A stretch of DNA of 64,000 nucleotides, taken from Bifidobacterium rousetti (GTDB taxonomy: Bacteria > Actinomycetota > Actinomycetes > Actinomycetales > Bifidobacteriaceae). Position 1 is the first letter of the stretch. Each line of letters starts with the position of its first letter. The notes below the pieces were generated by a model. The model had not been told where the DNA came from. It searched no databases and saw nothing but the letters and a program-made list of their open reading frames with translations. A program made the translations under genes and the position numbers. Positions 1-9,800 of this stretch are shown here, piece after piece. The stretch spans positions 411,617-475,616 of the forward strand of contig NZ_PEBH01000001.1 in assembly GCF_008698235.1 (NCBI RefSeq), read 5' to 3'.

Positions 1-2039
1 CGCCCCTTGGCCTCGACGCGTTCCATCGTCATGGGCCTGTCGCTGCCGCTCCATACGGGCACGGTGTCGACGAGCGGATCGTTGGTCTCCAAGCCGAACC
101 ATTCGACCGGCCGGCTGACGACGCGTTTGATCCACTGGTAGCTGCGCAGCAGGGTGCGGTCCGAGTCCGGCAGGGACGATTCCGGGCTGACCACGCGATG
201 CATGAGCACGTACCGGACGCTGCCGATGCCGAGCCGCTCGTTCCTGTTGGCGAGCTTGGGCCATTGCGGCTCGATGCGCGCGATCTCGCCGCGGGAGAGC
301 ATGTCCGCCATGATGGCGTCCATGTACTGGCGCAGGTAGAACTGCGGTTCCTTGTAGCCGAGGATGATGATCACACGATGCAGGTTCTGCCCGTATGAGA
401 CGACCTTCCACCGGCGTTCGAACGGGCGTTCGGACTGGATGAGGGTGACGATCCAATAGGCGTGGCCTCGATGGTGGGTCATGCTGGCGGCCACGTCCTT
501 CTCGACCTCCTTCATGCTCGGGTCCGCGGTGAGGTACACGAGGTTGTCCGCGACCAGATCACGCCGCTTGTCGGCCATGGCCGCGGTGAGGATGTGCGAC
601 AGGTCCTCGGCGTGCACGTGCCCCCGGTCGGACGCCTCCAGCTGGCTGCCTCGCGAACAGATGTGGAAGACGCCGAACAGCACGCCCCAGATGAGCACCG
701 TGATGTAGCCGCCCTCCATGAACTTGGCGGCCGCGGCCGACAGGAACAGCAGCTCGATCGCCCCGAACAGCACGCAGGAGACGAGCGCGCTCAGCCGTTT
801 GCCCCTGACCCGCCACAGGAACTCGAACAGCAGTACGGTGATCATGAGCATGGCCACGGTCAACGCCAGACCATAGGCCGCCTCCATGGCCGACGAGGAT
901 CTGAAGTACAGCACCACGACGACGGCGAGCGCCGCGAGCATGGCGCAGGCGGAGGGGATGTAGATCTGCCCCTTGCTCACGCCCGGATAGCGCATGTTGA
1001 GGCGGGGCAGCCAGCTCAGGCCGTCGGCCGCCGCGATCAGGGTGAACGCGCCGGAGATCAGAGCCTGGGAGGCGATGACGCCGGCGGTCAGCGCGAGGAT
1101 CACGCCGAACGGGCGGACCTGTTCGGGGATGATCTGGAAGAACGGGGCGGCGTCGGGGACGGCCACGCGGTGTCCTTCGAGCATCCACGCGCCCTGGCCG
1201 AAGTACGAGCAGATCAGGGTCAGGTTCACCAGCGGCCAGCTGGCGCGGATGTTGCCGCGGCCGACGTGGCCCATGTCCGCGTAGAGGGCCTCGGCGCCGG
1301 TCAGGGCGAGGAACACGCTGCCCATGAGCGCCACGCCCGCCTTGTTCTCGTCGGAGAACAGGAAGCGGATGCCGATCGTCGGGTCGAGCGCCCGGATCAC
1401 GGTCCAGTCGCGCGTGACGATGTTCATGACGCCGATCACGGCGATGAACGTGAACCAGACGGTCATGATCGGTCCGAACAGCGATCCGAGCCGGTTCGTG
1501 CCGGCATGCTGGCTCAGGAACAGCATGGCGATGATGGCGATGGCGATCATCATCGACAGTTCCTCGGACCAGTAGGCGCCGCCGCCGATAGCGGGGATCG
1601 AGGCGAGGCCCTCGACGGCGGAGGTGATGCTGACCGCGGGTGTGAACACGCTGTCCGCGAGGAACGCCGCCGCACCGATCATGGCGAACGGGGCCGCCTG
1701 TTTCCAGTACCGACGCACCGCGGCGAACAGGGCGAACACGCCGCCTTCGCCGTCGTTGTCGGCGTTCATCACGGTCCACACGTATTTGATGGAGACGACC
1801 AGCAGCATGAACCAGAACACCAGCGACAGCGATCCCAGGATCTGGAAGCGGTCGAGCCGTCCGCCCTGGGCGAGCATCAGCGCCTTCGGCGCGTAGATCG
1901 GGCTCGTGCCCAGATCGCCGTAGACGATGCCGACCGCGATGAGCATGCCGGCCGGCGTGGCCTTGTCGAACGCCTTCCTCTCCCTGCCGTCCTTCCTGAC
2001 GCCGGAAGATTGTTTTCGTCTGATCCCCAACATTCCCAT
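1..2039 (-). CDS. kup: Kup-family potassium uptake protein (3' end outside window)
   Basis: Low-affinity K+/H+ symporter of the plasma membrane. The reverse-strand frame is open from an ATG at 2039 to the window edge, 679 codons, so the C-terminus is missing. After a basic N-terminal tail the family signature GDLGTSPIYA lies at residues 41-50. Long hydrophobic segments alternate with short loops for about 450 residues (for example LSLVFWFMLLVVSIKYVW), followed by the start of the hydrophilic C-terminal domain seen in Kup proteins. The start is supported by a GGGGGGAG stretch just upstream. It is transcribed divergently from the S10 peptidase gene. The long open frames overlapping it (559-2106 on the reverse strand, 462-2147 on the forward strand) encode Arg/His-rich low-complexity protein and are high-GC shadows. 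Confidence 0.93.
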   Translation of the reverse strand, partial: MGMLGIRRKQSSGVRKDGRERKAFDKATPAGMLIAVGIVYGDLGTSPIYAPKALMLAQGGRLDRFQILGSLSLVFWFMLLVVSIKYVWTVMNADNDGEGGVFALFAAVRRYWKQAAPFAMIGAAAFLADSVFTPAVSITSAVEGLASIPAIGGGAYWSEELSMMIAIAIIAMLFLSQHAGTNRLGSLFGPIMTVWFTFIAVIGVMNIVTRDWTVIRALDPTIGIRFLFSDENKAGVALMGSVFLALTGAEALYADMGHVGRGNIRASWPLVNLTLICSYFGQGAWMLEGHRVAVPDAAPFFQIIPEQVRPFGVILALTAGVIASQALISGAFTLIAAADGLSWLPRLNMRYPGVSKGQIYIPSACAMLAALAVVVVLYFRSSSAMEAAYGLALTVAMLMITVLLFEFLWRVRGKRLSALVSCVLFGAIELLFLSAAAAKFMEGGYITVLIWGVLFGVFHICSRGSQLEASDRGHVHAEDLSHILTAAMADKRRDLVADNLVYLTADPSMKEVEKDVAASMTHHRGHAYWIVTLIQSERPFERRWKVVSYGQNLHRVIIILGYKEPQFYLRQYMDAIMADMLSRGEIARIEPQWPKLANRNERLGIGSVRYVLMHRVVSPESSLPDSDRTLLRSYQWIKRVVSRPVEWFGLETNDPLVDTVPVWSGSDRPMTMERVEAKG

Positions 2040-2368
2040 TCGCTCCCCCCTGACGCCGGCGCGATGCGGCGCCGATCGGCTTGTTCTCCCGGACCCGTCC
2101 GACCAACTCCCCTGACGGCCGTGGGATTCACCAGCGCCATATTCTAGCCGCATCGGAACGCATCGTCTTTCGACAGGTACACAGGCGTCCACCCGATAAC
2201 TCGCCCGGTCGGCGCAATCACCCGCCGACCGGAATCATGCGGCTATAGTGGTCGGCGAACTGCCCCGCCCCGGCATACGACGCCCACGACGCCCACGACG
2301 CCTACGGCCGGGCCGATCGGGCCCGCCGATCAAGACCGCAAAAAGACCACAGACGGAAGGGAACCATC
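2040..2368. other. Divergent intergenic region between kup and the S10 peptidase gene
   Basis: 329 bp with no credible gene. It must hold both promoters. A TATAGT hexamer at 2244-2249 could be a -10 element for the forward gene, but no clear -35 box was found. Short near-repeats (cgacgcccac, then acgcccacga) at about 2279-2301 are simple GC-rich sequence. No convincing hairpin or operator was seen. Confidence 0.5.
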
Positions 2369-3973
2369 ATGGCCGATACCAACGAGACCGCGACGACACG
2401 CGCGAACACCGCGACGGGGGATCCGTCGGCGAACCGGACCGCAGCGGCGCCCGCCGCGGGCGCCAGACTGCCCGAGCCCTGCGAGAGGACCACGTTCCAT
2501 ACCATGCAGGCCGAGGGGCATGAGATCCGCTACGCGGCGAAGGTCGGCACGATCCTCATCGACACGCCCAAGGTCAAGCCGGCGGCGAGCGTCTTCTACG
2601 CCTCGTTCGAACTGCTCGACGCCAACGACCGGGTCGACCCCGCGCGCCCGGTCACGTTCGTCTTCAACGGCGGCCCCGGCTCGGCCACCACGTTCCTGCT
2701 CATGGGGTCGGTCGCCCCGAAGCGCATCGACGTGCCGGACGCGGCGCCCGTGCCCGCGGCGCCCTACCGGCTGGCCGACAACCCGCACACGCTGCTGCCG
2801 GCCTCCGACCTCGTGTTCATCGACGCGCCCGGCGCCGGCTTCTCCGAGATCCTCGACGCCGCCAAGCCGGAACTGTGGTCGGTGGACGGCGACGTGGCCG
2901 GGTTCAGCGCGTTCATCCGCGCCTACCTGACCGCACACCGCCGCTGGAACTCCCCCAAGTACGTGCTCGGCGAATCCTACGGCACGACCCGCGGCGCCGC
3001 GCTCGCCTACCGCCTCCAGCAGGACGGCGTCACGTTGAACGGCCTGACGCTCATCTCGAACATCCTCGACTACGCCTACACGCTCGACACGTCCGACCAG
3101 TTCTACGTCGGCTACTTCCCGACCTTCGCGTCGGTCGCCAAGTACCACGGCCGTGCGGCGAGCGACGTGGAGCTCGCCGCGCATCTCGAGGCGGCGCGCG
3201 CGTTCGCGAACGGCCCGCTGCGTCTCGCGCTGGCCGCGGGCGCGTCCCTGCCCGACGACGTCAAGCGCCGGGTCGCCGAACGCTACGCCGAGCTGACCGG
3301 TCTGGACGCGAAGTACGTGGTCGACTCCGACCTTCGCGTGGTCGACATGCGCTTCCGCAAGGAGCTGCTGCGTGACGAGGGCCGGATCGTCGGCCGGTAC
3401 GACGGCCGCGTGGCCGGATACGACCTCGACCGGATGAACGACGAGGAGACGTTCGTCGTCGACGACGCGTTCCTCGACCCGGCGTACTCAAGCCTCGCCA
3501 ACGCCTACCTGCGCGACGAACTCGGCTGGGACAGGACGCCCGAGCGCGTCGGGTTCGCCGACTTCGACTGGGACGCCACCACCCCCGGCAAGGGCTGGAC
3601 GTGGTGGCACAAGCAGCCCGACATGACCAAGTCGTCGTGGGGGCGGAACATCCCGTTCCCGAACGTGGTGCCGGATCTCGCGGCCGCGATCGCCCACCAG
3701 CCGACGCTCAAGGTGCTCGTCGGCAACGGCGTCTACGACCTGTGCACGCCGTTCTTCCAGACCGAGTACGACATCGACCACCTGGGGCTGCCGAGGCCGC
3801 TGCAGGGCAACGTGGCGTTCACCTACTACCCCGCCGGCCACATGCTGTACTCGTCCGAGCCGAGCCTCGCCAAGTTCTCCGACGACCTGAAGCGCTTCTA
3901 TGCCGCCGACGTCGCGGGCCTGCGCGCGATCGACGAGCGGCCTGCGGCTGTCGCCCCCTACATCCGGCTGTAG
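2369..3973 (+). CDS. S10 family serine carboxypeptidase-like peptidase
   Basis: Alpha/beta-hydrolase peptidase of family S10, 534 residues. The oxyanion-hole segment FNGGPGSA is near residue 100, the nucleophile lies in GESYGT (Ser203), the acidic residue is probably Asp457 in GNGVYDLCTPF and the histidine is His491 in YPAGHM. All three triad positions are therefore present. There is no signal peptide or membrane segment; the first 35 residues are a Thr/Ala-rich tail, so the enzyme is predicted to be cytosolic, unlike eukaryotic vacuolar carboxypeptidases. The ATG is preceded by ggaagggaacc. It stands alone, flanked by the kup divergent region and a long inverted repeat at 4038-4093. Its physiological substrate is unknown; turnover of imported peptides is a reasonable inference. 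Confidence 0.9.
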   Translation: MADTNETATTRANTATGDPSANRTAAAPAAGARLPEPCERTTFHTMQAEGHEIRYAAKVGTILIDTPKVKPAASVFYASFELLDANDRVDPARPVTFVFNGGPGSATTFLLMGSVAPKRIDVPDAAPVPAAPYRLADNPHTLLPASDLVFIDAPGAGFSEILDAAKPELWSVDGDVAGFSAFIRAYLTAHRRWNSPKYVLGESYGTTRGAALAYRLQQDGVTLNGLTLISNILDYAYTLDTSDQFYVGYFPTFASVAKYHGRAASDVELAAHLEAARAFANGPLRLALAAGASLPDDVKRRVAERYAELTGLDAKYVVDSDLRVVDMRFRKELLRDEGRIVGRYDGRVAGYDLDRMNDEETFVVDDAFLDPAYSSLANAYLRDELGWDRTPERVGFADFDWDATTPGKGWTWWHKQPDMTKSSWGRNIPFPNVVPDLAAAIAHQPTLKVLVGNGVYDLCTPFFQTEYDIDHLGLPRPLQGNVAFTYYPAGHMLYSSEPSLAKFSDDLKRFYAADVAGLRAIDERPAAVAPYIRL

Positions 3974-4037
3974 CCATCCGCCTGTAGCCGACATATGGGT
4001 GACGGCCCATCCGATTACTCAACACGTTGTTGATTCT

Positions 4038-4093
4038 GCGCACGCCGTATCGGACATCATGATGTTCAACATGCTGTCCGATACGGCGTGCGC
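4038..4093. terminator. Perfect 19-bp inverted repeat, probable terminator
   Basis: Arms at 4038-4056 and 4075-4093 are exact reverse complements (left arm gcgcacgccgtatcggaca). The 18-nt loop contains a second palindrome, atgtt-c-aacat, at 4062-4072. There is no clean U-tract after either arm. It lies 65 bp after the S10 peptidase stop, so transcription termination or mRNA 3'-end protection is the simplest role. Confidence 0.6.
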
Positions 4094-4183
4094 GCGTTTC
4101 ATGCCGGATCATCGGGCGTGGCACCGGCCGCCGTTGCGGATCCTGTGAACGATGAGGTGCTCCCATATCAAGACGATATCGAT

Positions 4184-4205
4184 TGACAATAGGATCATAT
4201 TGTCA
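4184..4205. promoter_or_regulatory. 7-bp inverted repeat over a candidate -35 box
   Basis: tgacaat (4184-4190) and attgtca (4199-4205) form a dyad with an 8-nt centre. The first arm overlaps TTGACA (4183-4188), a consensus -35 hexamer, 47 bp before the next start codon. The matching -10 (tccaat at 4206) is poor. This may be an operator for the small membrane protein gene; it is a weak call. Confidence 0.35.
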
Positions 4206-4234
4206 TCCAATTTGAACCGATCGGAGGCCCCGTC

Positions 4235-4759
4235 ATGACGCGGCATGAAGGCGGACGGCGCATCACCCGCAAATCGTTGGCGGCGTGGCTCCTCGCCGCC
4301 GCCGTGGCGTTCGCCGGCATCGGCATCGGGCTCCACGCCGCATGGGAGTCGCGTTTCGCACCGCTCGCGCAACTGTCCCGGGACTGGGGAGTCCGCTTCC
4401 CCACCGGCGCCGTCGTCACCGAACACGAGTCGGATCAGGGATTCGACGGCGACGGGTACAGCTACACGGTCATACGGATGCGGACGGGCGCGGACGTCGA
4501 CGGAACCATCCTTGATGACGACAACTACCGGACTGGCGCGCTGACCGCCGACCAATCGGCCGTGATCACACAGACCGCCGACAATCTCCGTTCCACGGCC
4601 CCGATCGACATCACCGCCCTTTCGGGCAGGCCGCACTATCTCACGAGCAGGACCCGTTCGTTCCCCGTTCCCGCGGGCGACGAACCCTACAGCGAGACCG
4701 ACACCCTCCTCATCGTGCGTGACGGAGACGGCGTCTACCGCATCTTCGAATCGTTCTGA
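4235..4759 (+). CDS. Hypothetical membrane-anchored small protein
   Basis: 174 residues, not recognised. The N-terminus is basic (RRITRK), followed by one hydrophobic segment at about residues 15-34 (LAAWLLAAAVAFAGIGIG). It has no lipobox cysteine and no clear signal peptidase site, so a single-pass anchor with the remainder outside the membrane is most likely. The extracytoplasmic part is acidic and Thr/Asp-rich, with no repeat or catalytic motif that I can name. The ATG follows cggaggccccgt, a good ribosome site. The terminator-like hairpin at 4821-4861 follows the gene, suggesting a monocistronic unit. The function is unknown. Confidence 0.7.
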   Translation: MTRHEGGRRITRKSLAAWLLAAAVAFAGIGIGLHAAWESRFAPLAQLSRDWGVRFPTGAVVTEHESDQGFDGDGYSYTVIRMRTGADVDGTILDDDNYRTGALTADQSAVITQTADNLRSTAPIDITALSGRPHYLTSRTRSFPVPAGDEPYSETDTLLIVRDGDGVYRIFESF

Positions 4760-4820
4760 CGGCTTCCGGCGAACCGGTAGAATCAGGAAATCTCAGGGTC
4801 GACCCCGATATGTCGCCGTG

Positions 4821-4861
4821 GCCTTCCTGTGGCATGCTCTGCGATAATGCCACAGGAAGGC
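4821..4861. terminator. Perfect 14-bp hairpin after the small membrane protein gene
   Basis: Arms gccttcctgtggca (4821-4834) and its exact complement (4848-4861) enclose a 13-nt loop. No U-tract follows. It lies 61 bp after the 4759 stop and 94 bp before the next gene start, so it could terminate the first or sit in the leader of the second. Confidence 0.5.
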
Positions 4862-4955
4862 GGGCATAACCGATGCGTCCCGCGGCCGCATGCGACCGAT
4901 CATGATGACGGGCGGCGCCATCGGGCCGTACCACCAAGACATACGAGGAGGCGGA

Positions 4956-5885
4956 ATGGCGCGATACGGAACGGGCGAAGGACGAGGGACGGCAACGATC
5001 CGGACCGCCGTCCTGACGTCGATCGCCGTGGTGTGCGTCGTCGCGCTCGCCTTCACGGCCGTGTTCATCTGGTCGCGCGCCGGGGCGGACCGCCAGAGCG
5101 CGTCCAAGCCCGCCGACTACTGCACGACGACGGCCTCGTCCGGCACCTACCCGCTGACCCTCACGCAGACGCGCAACGCCTCGCACATCACGGCGATCGC
5201 CATCGGACGCGGGCTGCAGGACCACGCGGCCACGGTCGCGATCGCGACGGCCATGCAGGAGTCGAAACTCGTCAACCTCGACTACGGGGACCTCGATTCG
5301 GTGGGCCTGTTCCAGCAGCGTCCGAGTCAGGGCTGGGGCACCCTCGAGCAGCTGATGGACGAGACGTACGCGACGAACGCCTTCTACGACGGGCTGGTGA
5401 AGGTCGCGAACTGGCAGACGATCCCCGTGGAGGACGCCGCGCAGGCGGTGCAGCGTTCCGGCTACCCCGACCTGTACGCGCAATGGGACGGCATGGCCCG
5501 TGCATGGGCGTCCGCGCTGACCGGCGAGGTCGCGGCCGGCGTCACCTGTTCGCTTCATACGCGGGCCACGGCCGATCCGGACGGGCTGGTTTCGGCGTTC
5601 CAAAGCCTGTTCCCGTCGATCGGGGTCGCGCGCTCGCCGCAATCCGACGACAACGGTGACGGATCGGCCTCCGACACGACGCTGACGTTCACCCTGCCCG
5701 CGGGCCTGTCCGAAACGGAGACGAGGCGGCGCGGATGGCAGGCGGCGACATGGCTGGTCTCGCACGCGCAACAATACGGGGTCGACGCCGTCCATGCGAA
5801 CGGCATGGATTGGACGCGCGGGGCCGGCGTCTGGTCCGGCACCGAAGCGGCGGAGAGCACGCTGACGGCGACGCTCCGGCGATAG
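4956..5885 (+). CDS. Membrane-anchored protein with a lysozyme-like domain
   Basis: 309 residues. A short basic tail is followed by one membrane segment at about residues 18-40. The outer part (about 75-210) resembles an actinobacterial family that carries a lysozyme/transglycosylase-like fold: AIATAMQESKLVNL with Glu102 in the position of a catalytic glutamate, then DSVGLFQQRPSQGWG. A second domain of about 90 residues follows a Ser/Asp-rich linker. The start at 4956 was chosen because acgaggaggcgga lies directly before it; upstream in-frame ATGs at 4890 and later lack a ribosome site. A peptidoglycan-related role is inferred from the fold resemblance only. Some homologues carry misleading 'heavy metal transporter' names. 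Confidence 0.65.
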   Translation: MARYGTGEGRGTATIRTAVLTSIAVVCVVALAFTAVFIWSRAGADRQSASKPADYCTTTASSGTYPLTLTQTRNASHITAIAIGRGLQDHAATVAIATAMQESKLVNLDYGDLDSVGLFQQRPSQGWGTLEQLMDETYATNAFYDGLVKVANWQTIPVEDAAQAVQRSGYPDLYAQWDGMARAWASALTGEVAAGVTCSLHTRATADPDGLVSAFQSLFPSIGVARSPQSDDNGDGSASDTTLTFTLPAGLSETETRRRGWQAATWLVSHAQQYGVDAVHANGMDWTRGAGVWSGTEAAESTLTATLRR

Positions 5886-5889
5886 GGCG

Positions 5890-6819
5890 TCACTTGCGCA
5901 GGCCGCGCAGCAGGGCGATCTCCTCACGGTGCGTGGTCTCGGTGACCTCCTTGGTCTCGAGGATCATCGGCAGGCGGGCCATGCGCGGGTCGTTGACGAG
6001 CCTCGTGAAGAACGGGACGCCCAGCTTGCCTTCGCCGATGTTGGCGTGGCGGTCCTTGTGCGAGCCGAGTCCGAACTGGGAGTCGTTCGCGTGGATGGCC
6101 TTCACCCGGTCAAGGCCGATGGTCCCGTCGAGCGAGGCCATCACGCCGTCGTAGTCGCCAAGCAGGTCGTAGCCGGCGTCGAACACATGGCAGGTGTCGA
6201 AGGTGACGCCCACACGCTCGCGCACGGCGGAGTCGACGCCGTCGATGATCGTACGCAGTTCCTCGAAGGTGCGTCCGCATTCGGTGCCCTTGCCGGCCAT
6301 GGTCTCGAGCAGGATCATGACGCCGGCGGCGGCATCCGTACCGCCAGTACCGTCCGCACCGTTCTCACCGTCCGCCAGCATCTCGAACACCCGGTCCAGC
6401 CCCTCAGTGATGAGCCGGCATCCGGCTTCCGCGCCCTGCCCGACGTGCGCGCCGGGGTGGATGTTGAGATACGTCTCCTGGCCGGCCGCGCGGATCGCAC
6501 CGAGCAGCGTCATGTCCTCGACGAGCGCGTGGATCGCGAACTCGCGTTTCGCCGGGTCCTTGCCGGCGAGGTTGTACACGTAGGGCGCGTGGACGACCAG
6601 CGGCCCATACCCCTCGGCCTTGAGCGCACGGCCGAACTCCCCAGCGCCGGCGGGGTCGAGCGCCTTGGAACGCTTGCCGTACGGCGAGCGCGGGAAGAAC
6701 GCGAACGCGGTGCCGCCCTCGTCATGCGAGCGCCTGATGAGCGCCTTCCATCCGCCCGCGGTGGACAGGTGGGAGCCGATGTACAGCGAGTCGCCGTTCG
6801 AACCCGAATCCATGGTCAT
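5890..6819 (-). CDS. nfo: Endonuclease IV (AP endonuclease)
   Basis: 309-residue metal-dependent endonuclease of base-excision repair that cleaves 5' of abasic sites. The opening YIGSHLSTAGGWKALIRR carries the first zinc-ligand histidine. VHAPYVYNLA, LNIHPGAHVG, ILLETMAGKG, VTFDTCHVFDAGYD, AIHANDS, RHANIGEG and MILETKE follow in the order expected for the TIM-barrel family. The start at 6819 is supported by aaaggggatcggca; an in-frame ATG 12 codons upstream lacks a ribosome site. A Gly/Thr/Ala-rich insertion (DGENGADGTGGTDAAAG) lies between VFEML and VMILLE, longer than usual. It converges with the lysozyme-like gene, only 4 bp apart, so transcripts may overlap. Confidence 0.93.
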   Translation of the reverse strand: MTMDSGSNGDSLYIGSHLSTAGGWKALIRRSHDEGGTAFAFFPRSPYGKRSKALDPAGAGEFGRALKAEGYGPLVVHAPYVYNLAGKDPAKREFAIHALVEDMTLLGAIRAAGQETYLNIHPGAHVGQGAEAGCRLITEGLDRVFEMLADGENGADGTGGTDAAAGVMILLETMAGKGTECGRTFEELRTIIDGVDSAVRERVGVTFDTCHVFDAGYDLLGDYDGVMASLDGTIGLDRVKAIHANDSQFGLGSHKDRHANIGEGKLGVPFFTRLVNDPRMARLPMILETKEVTETTHREEIALLRGLRK

Positions 6820-6885
6820 TGCCGATCCCCTTTCGTCGCGCCTGTCGGCGGTCATGGTCTTCGTTCACCTTACACAACCGCCCGT

Positions 6886-9800
6886 TCAGTCGGCATACCG
6901 GCGGACAAGGTCGCGCGGCGGCCGGGTCACGCACCATGCGAGCAGCAGCCCCAGCGCCGTCACGCCGAGGGCGATCGCGACCTGCAGCTGCCAGATCGGC
7001 ACGGTCCGCAGCCAATAGCCGGTGTCGTCGGCTCCGATCATGCGGTTCCACGCCACGTGATAATAGCCGAGCGCGATGCCGGAGGCCATGCCGGCGGGCA
7101 CCGCGGCGAGGAGGATCACCGCGGCCTGCGTGACGCCGAACCGGCGCAGGAAGCGCGGCGAGGCGCCCACGGCATGCATGGTGGCCATGTCCCGCCGCAC
7201 TTGGGTGCGGGCCAGCAGCAGGGAGATCGCGGTCGCGAGCAGCGCCAGCGCGCCCAGCAGCGCGATCGGGATCAACGCCATGTGGTCCAGCCACGGCAGC
7301 AGGTAGACGTCGCCGGTGATCGCGCTCAGGGGGCTCGCCTGTTTGACCTGTGCGGAGACCTGCTGCGTGATCGTGTATGTGGCGATCGCCGAGGTCAGCG
7401 ACGTGGCCGGCGACCGGCCGGACAGCGACGCGAGTTGCACGTATTCGCCGATGTAGCGCAGGTGGGTGATGCCGAGCTGCCGCGCGGTCGCGGGGCTCAT
7501 CGCCAGCCTCTGGAAGCCGCGTACGAACACGGCCCTGCGCTTGACGATCCGTGTCGCGTCCGTCGCGCCGTCGGCGTCCGGGTTCGCGGATGCGGATACG
7601 GCCACGCGCACCATGCCGTTGTCGTCGATCATGCCGGCGTTGCCGACCACCACGCCGCCTTCGTCGAGCGTCCGGGCGGCTTCGTTGGCGTTCGGGAAAC
7701 CGGAGATGCGCATCGCGTCGCCGTCGAGGATCAGCGAATTCTCGAAGGAGGTGGAACTTGAGCCGGCGCCGTAGATCGACGACGAATAGGACTCGGCGAT
7801 GGGCACGCAGGTGACCGGCGTGCCGGGGAACAGCGCGGAGGCGGCGTCCTGCCGTGTCGTGTTCGGATTGTCGACGGGGCTGTCGTGGTCGCAGTCGCGA
7901 TCCTCCGGCAGCAGCGTCGTCGCATAACGGTAGCCGTGTTCGGCGTTGAGTCTTACGGTCTCCTCGCTCGTGCCGTTGTCGGTGGATTTGTGCCATCGCC
8001 GGTAGTCCTCCGAATAGACCGGGTGATGGGCCGTGACGGGCGTGCTCTTGGCGAGACGGCTGATGGCGTCGCGGACCACCGCCCGGTCGAACGCGTTGTT
8101 GACCGGCACTTCGGTGGCGATGAGCATCCCCGTGCCGGAGACGAACTGGGAGGTGCGCTCATGTTGCGATTCCGTCGTGGATCCGGTGATCACGGTCATG
8201 TACGAGGCGATGCAGACGGTGACGAGCACCGCGCACGCGGCCGGCACGAACCGTCCCCGGTGTTCGGCGGCGTCGCGCAGGGCGAGCCTCGGGCCGACGC
8301 CCATGCGCGTGCCGATCACACCGCACCAGCCGGCGAATGCGCGCATCAGCAGCACGAGTCCCGCGATCGCGGACAGGATCGTGGCGGCCAGGAGGATTGT
8401 ACGCGCGTTGATCCCCGATGATATGCCGCCGAGCGGGTCGGCCCCGCCGTCGGACGCCGGCGCGTTCAGACGCAGCCCGATCACGCCGCAGATGACGGAC
8501 AGGACGATGAACAGCGGTCCCGACCATGCGGCGAGGCATGCGACGGCCCCGCGCAGCCGGCGCATGCGGACGGGACGGGAATGGGCCGGGCCTGCGGCTG
8601 TCGCGGATCCCCGGTCTCTGGTCGGCCGGTCCTTCAGCGCGTCGACCGGGTTCATGCGGGCGACCGTGCGCGCCGGCAGGAACGTGGCGGCGAAGCCGAT
8701 GACGACGGCGGACAGGACCGCGACCGGCAGGATCGCATAGGGGAACCCGGCGAGGACCTCCCCGTGCGTGGCCCCCTGCATGCCGCCCGTGTACGGCGCC
8801 GCCGCGACGGCGAGCGCGAAGCCGAGCCCCGTGCCGGCCACGCCTCCGATCAGTCCGATCGCGAGTCCCTGCGACGAGATCACGCGCCTCAGGTCGCGTG
8901 GCGCGCCGCCGGAGGCCGCGACCAGTCCGAGCATGCGACGCGACTGGTCCGCGGACACGGTGAACGCGGGGGTGACGAGGAACAGGACGAGCGTGACGCC
9001 GAGCAGCAGCGTGATGACGACCGTCACCATGCGCTGGGCGAGCAGTTCGGGGTCGATGGGCGCGGGATACAGTTCGTCGGCCGTGGGATAGCCGTCCGTC
9101 AGCACGTACCGGGAGACGGCGAACACCTGTGATGTGTTGAGCCGTCTGATCTGCCGCCAGGTGACCGGCCGGTCGCCCATGACGAGGTAGTGGCCGTCGA
9201 CGCCGGTCGGGTCCGCCTCGACCATGGCGGACAGCCATCCTTCCAGGCCCCATGCGCGGTTGTCGTCGTCCGTGGTGATGCCGCTGACCGTCCATGCGCG
9301 CTGGGAGTCGGCGATGACCTCGCCGATGCGTCCGTTGGCGCCCATGAGCCCGTCGAACGGGGGCGCGACCAGTGTGACGGTGTCGCCGACGGTCACGTCG
9401 AGTCGTTTCGCCAGGGCCGCGCCGATCACGATCTGCGTGTCGTCGGCGGGCGCCCTGCCGGTGGCGAGTCTCGGCATCAGCTTGGGCAGCGCGTCGGCCA
9501 CGGCCTCGGTCATCGTCGCGGTGGTGGCGGTGGACAGGTCGACGTCCTTGTCGGTACCGGCGCCCTCGCTGGCCTTGGCCTGCTCGCCGGGTTCGAGCGC
9601 GGTGCCGGTGGTGGCGATGAGCTGCTCCGACTTCCAGTACGCCAGCAGCCGGTCTCCCCTCGGCAGGATGTCGCCGATGCTTTCGGCGCTGGCTGGTCTG
9701 ATGGAGGGGTCGTCCATCCATGTGCCGGCGGCGCCTTCGGGCAGCTGCGGGAACGGGGTGTCCGCGTTGACGGCGGTGGCGGTGACGACCGCCTGCACGC

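Noticed and set aside
462..2147. 561-codon forward open frame opposite kup
   Set aside because: Arg/His/Asp/Glu-rich without homology; kup is clearly coded on the other strand.
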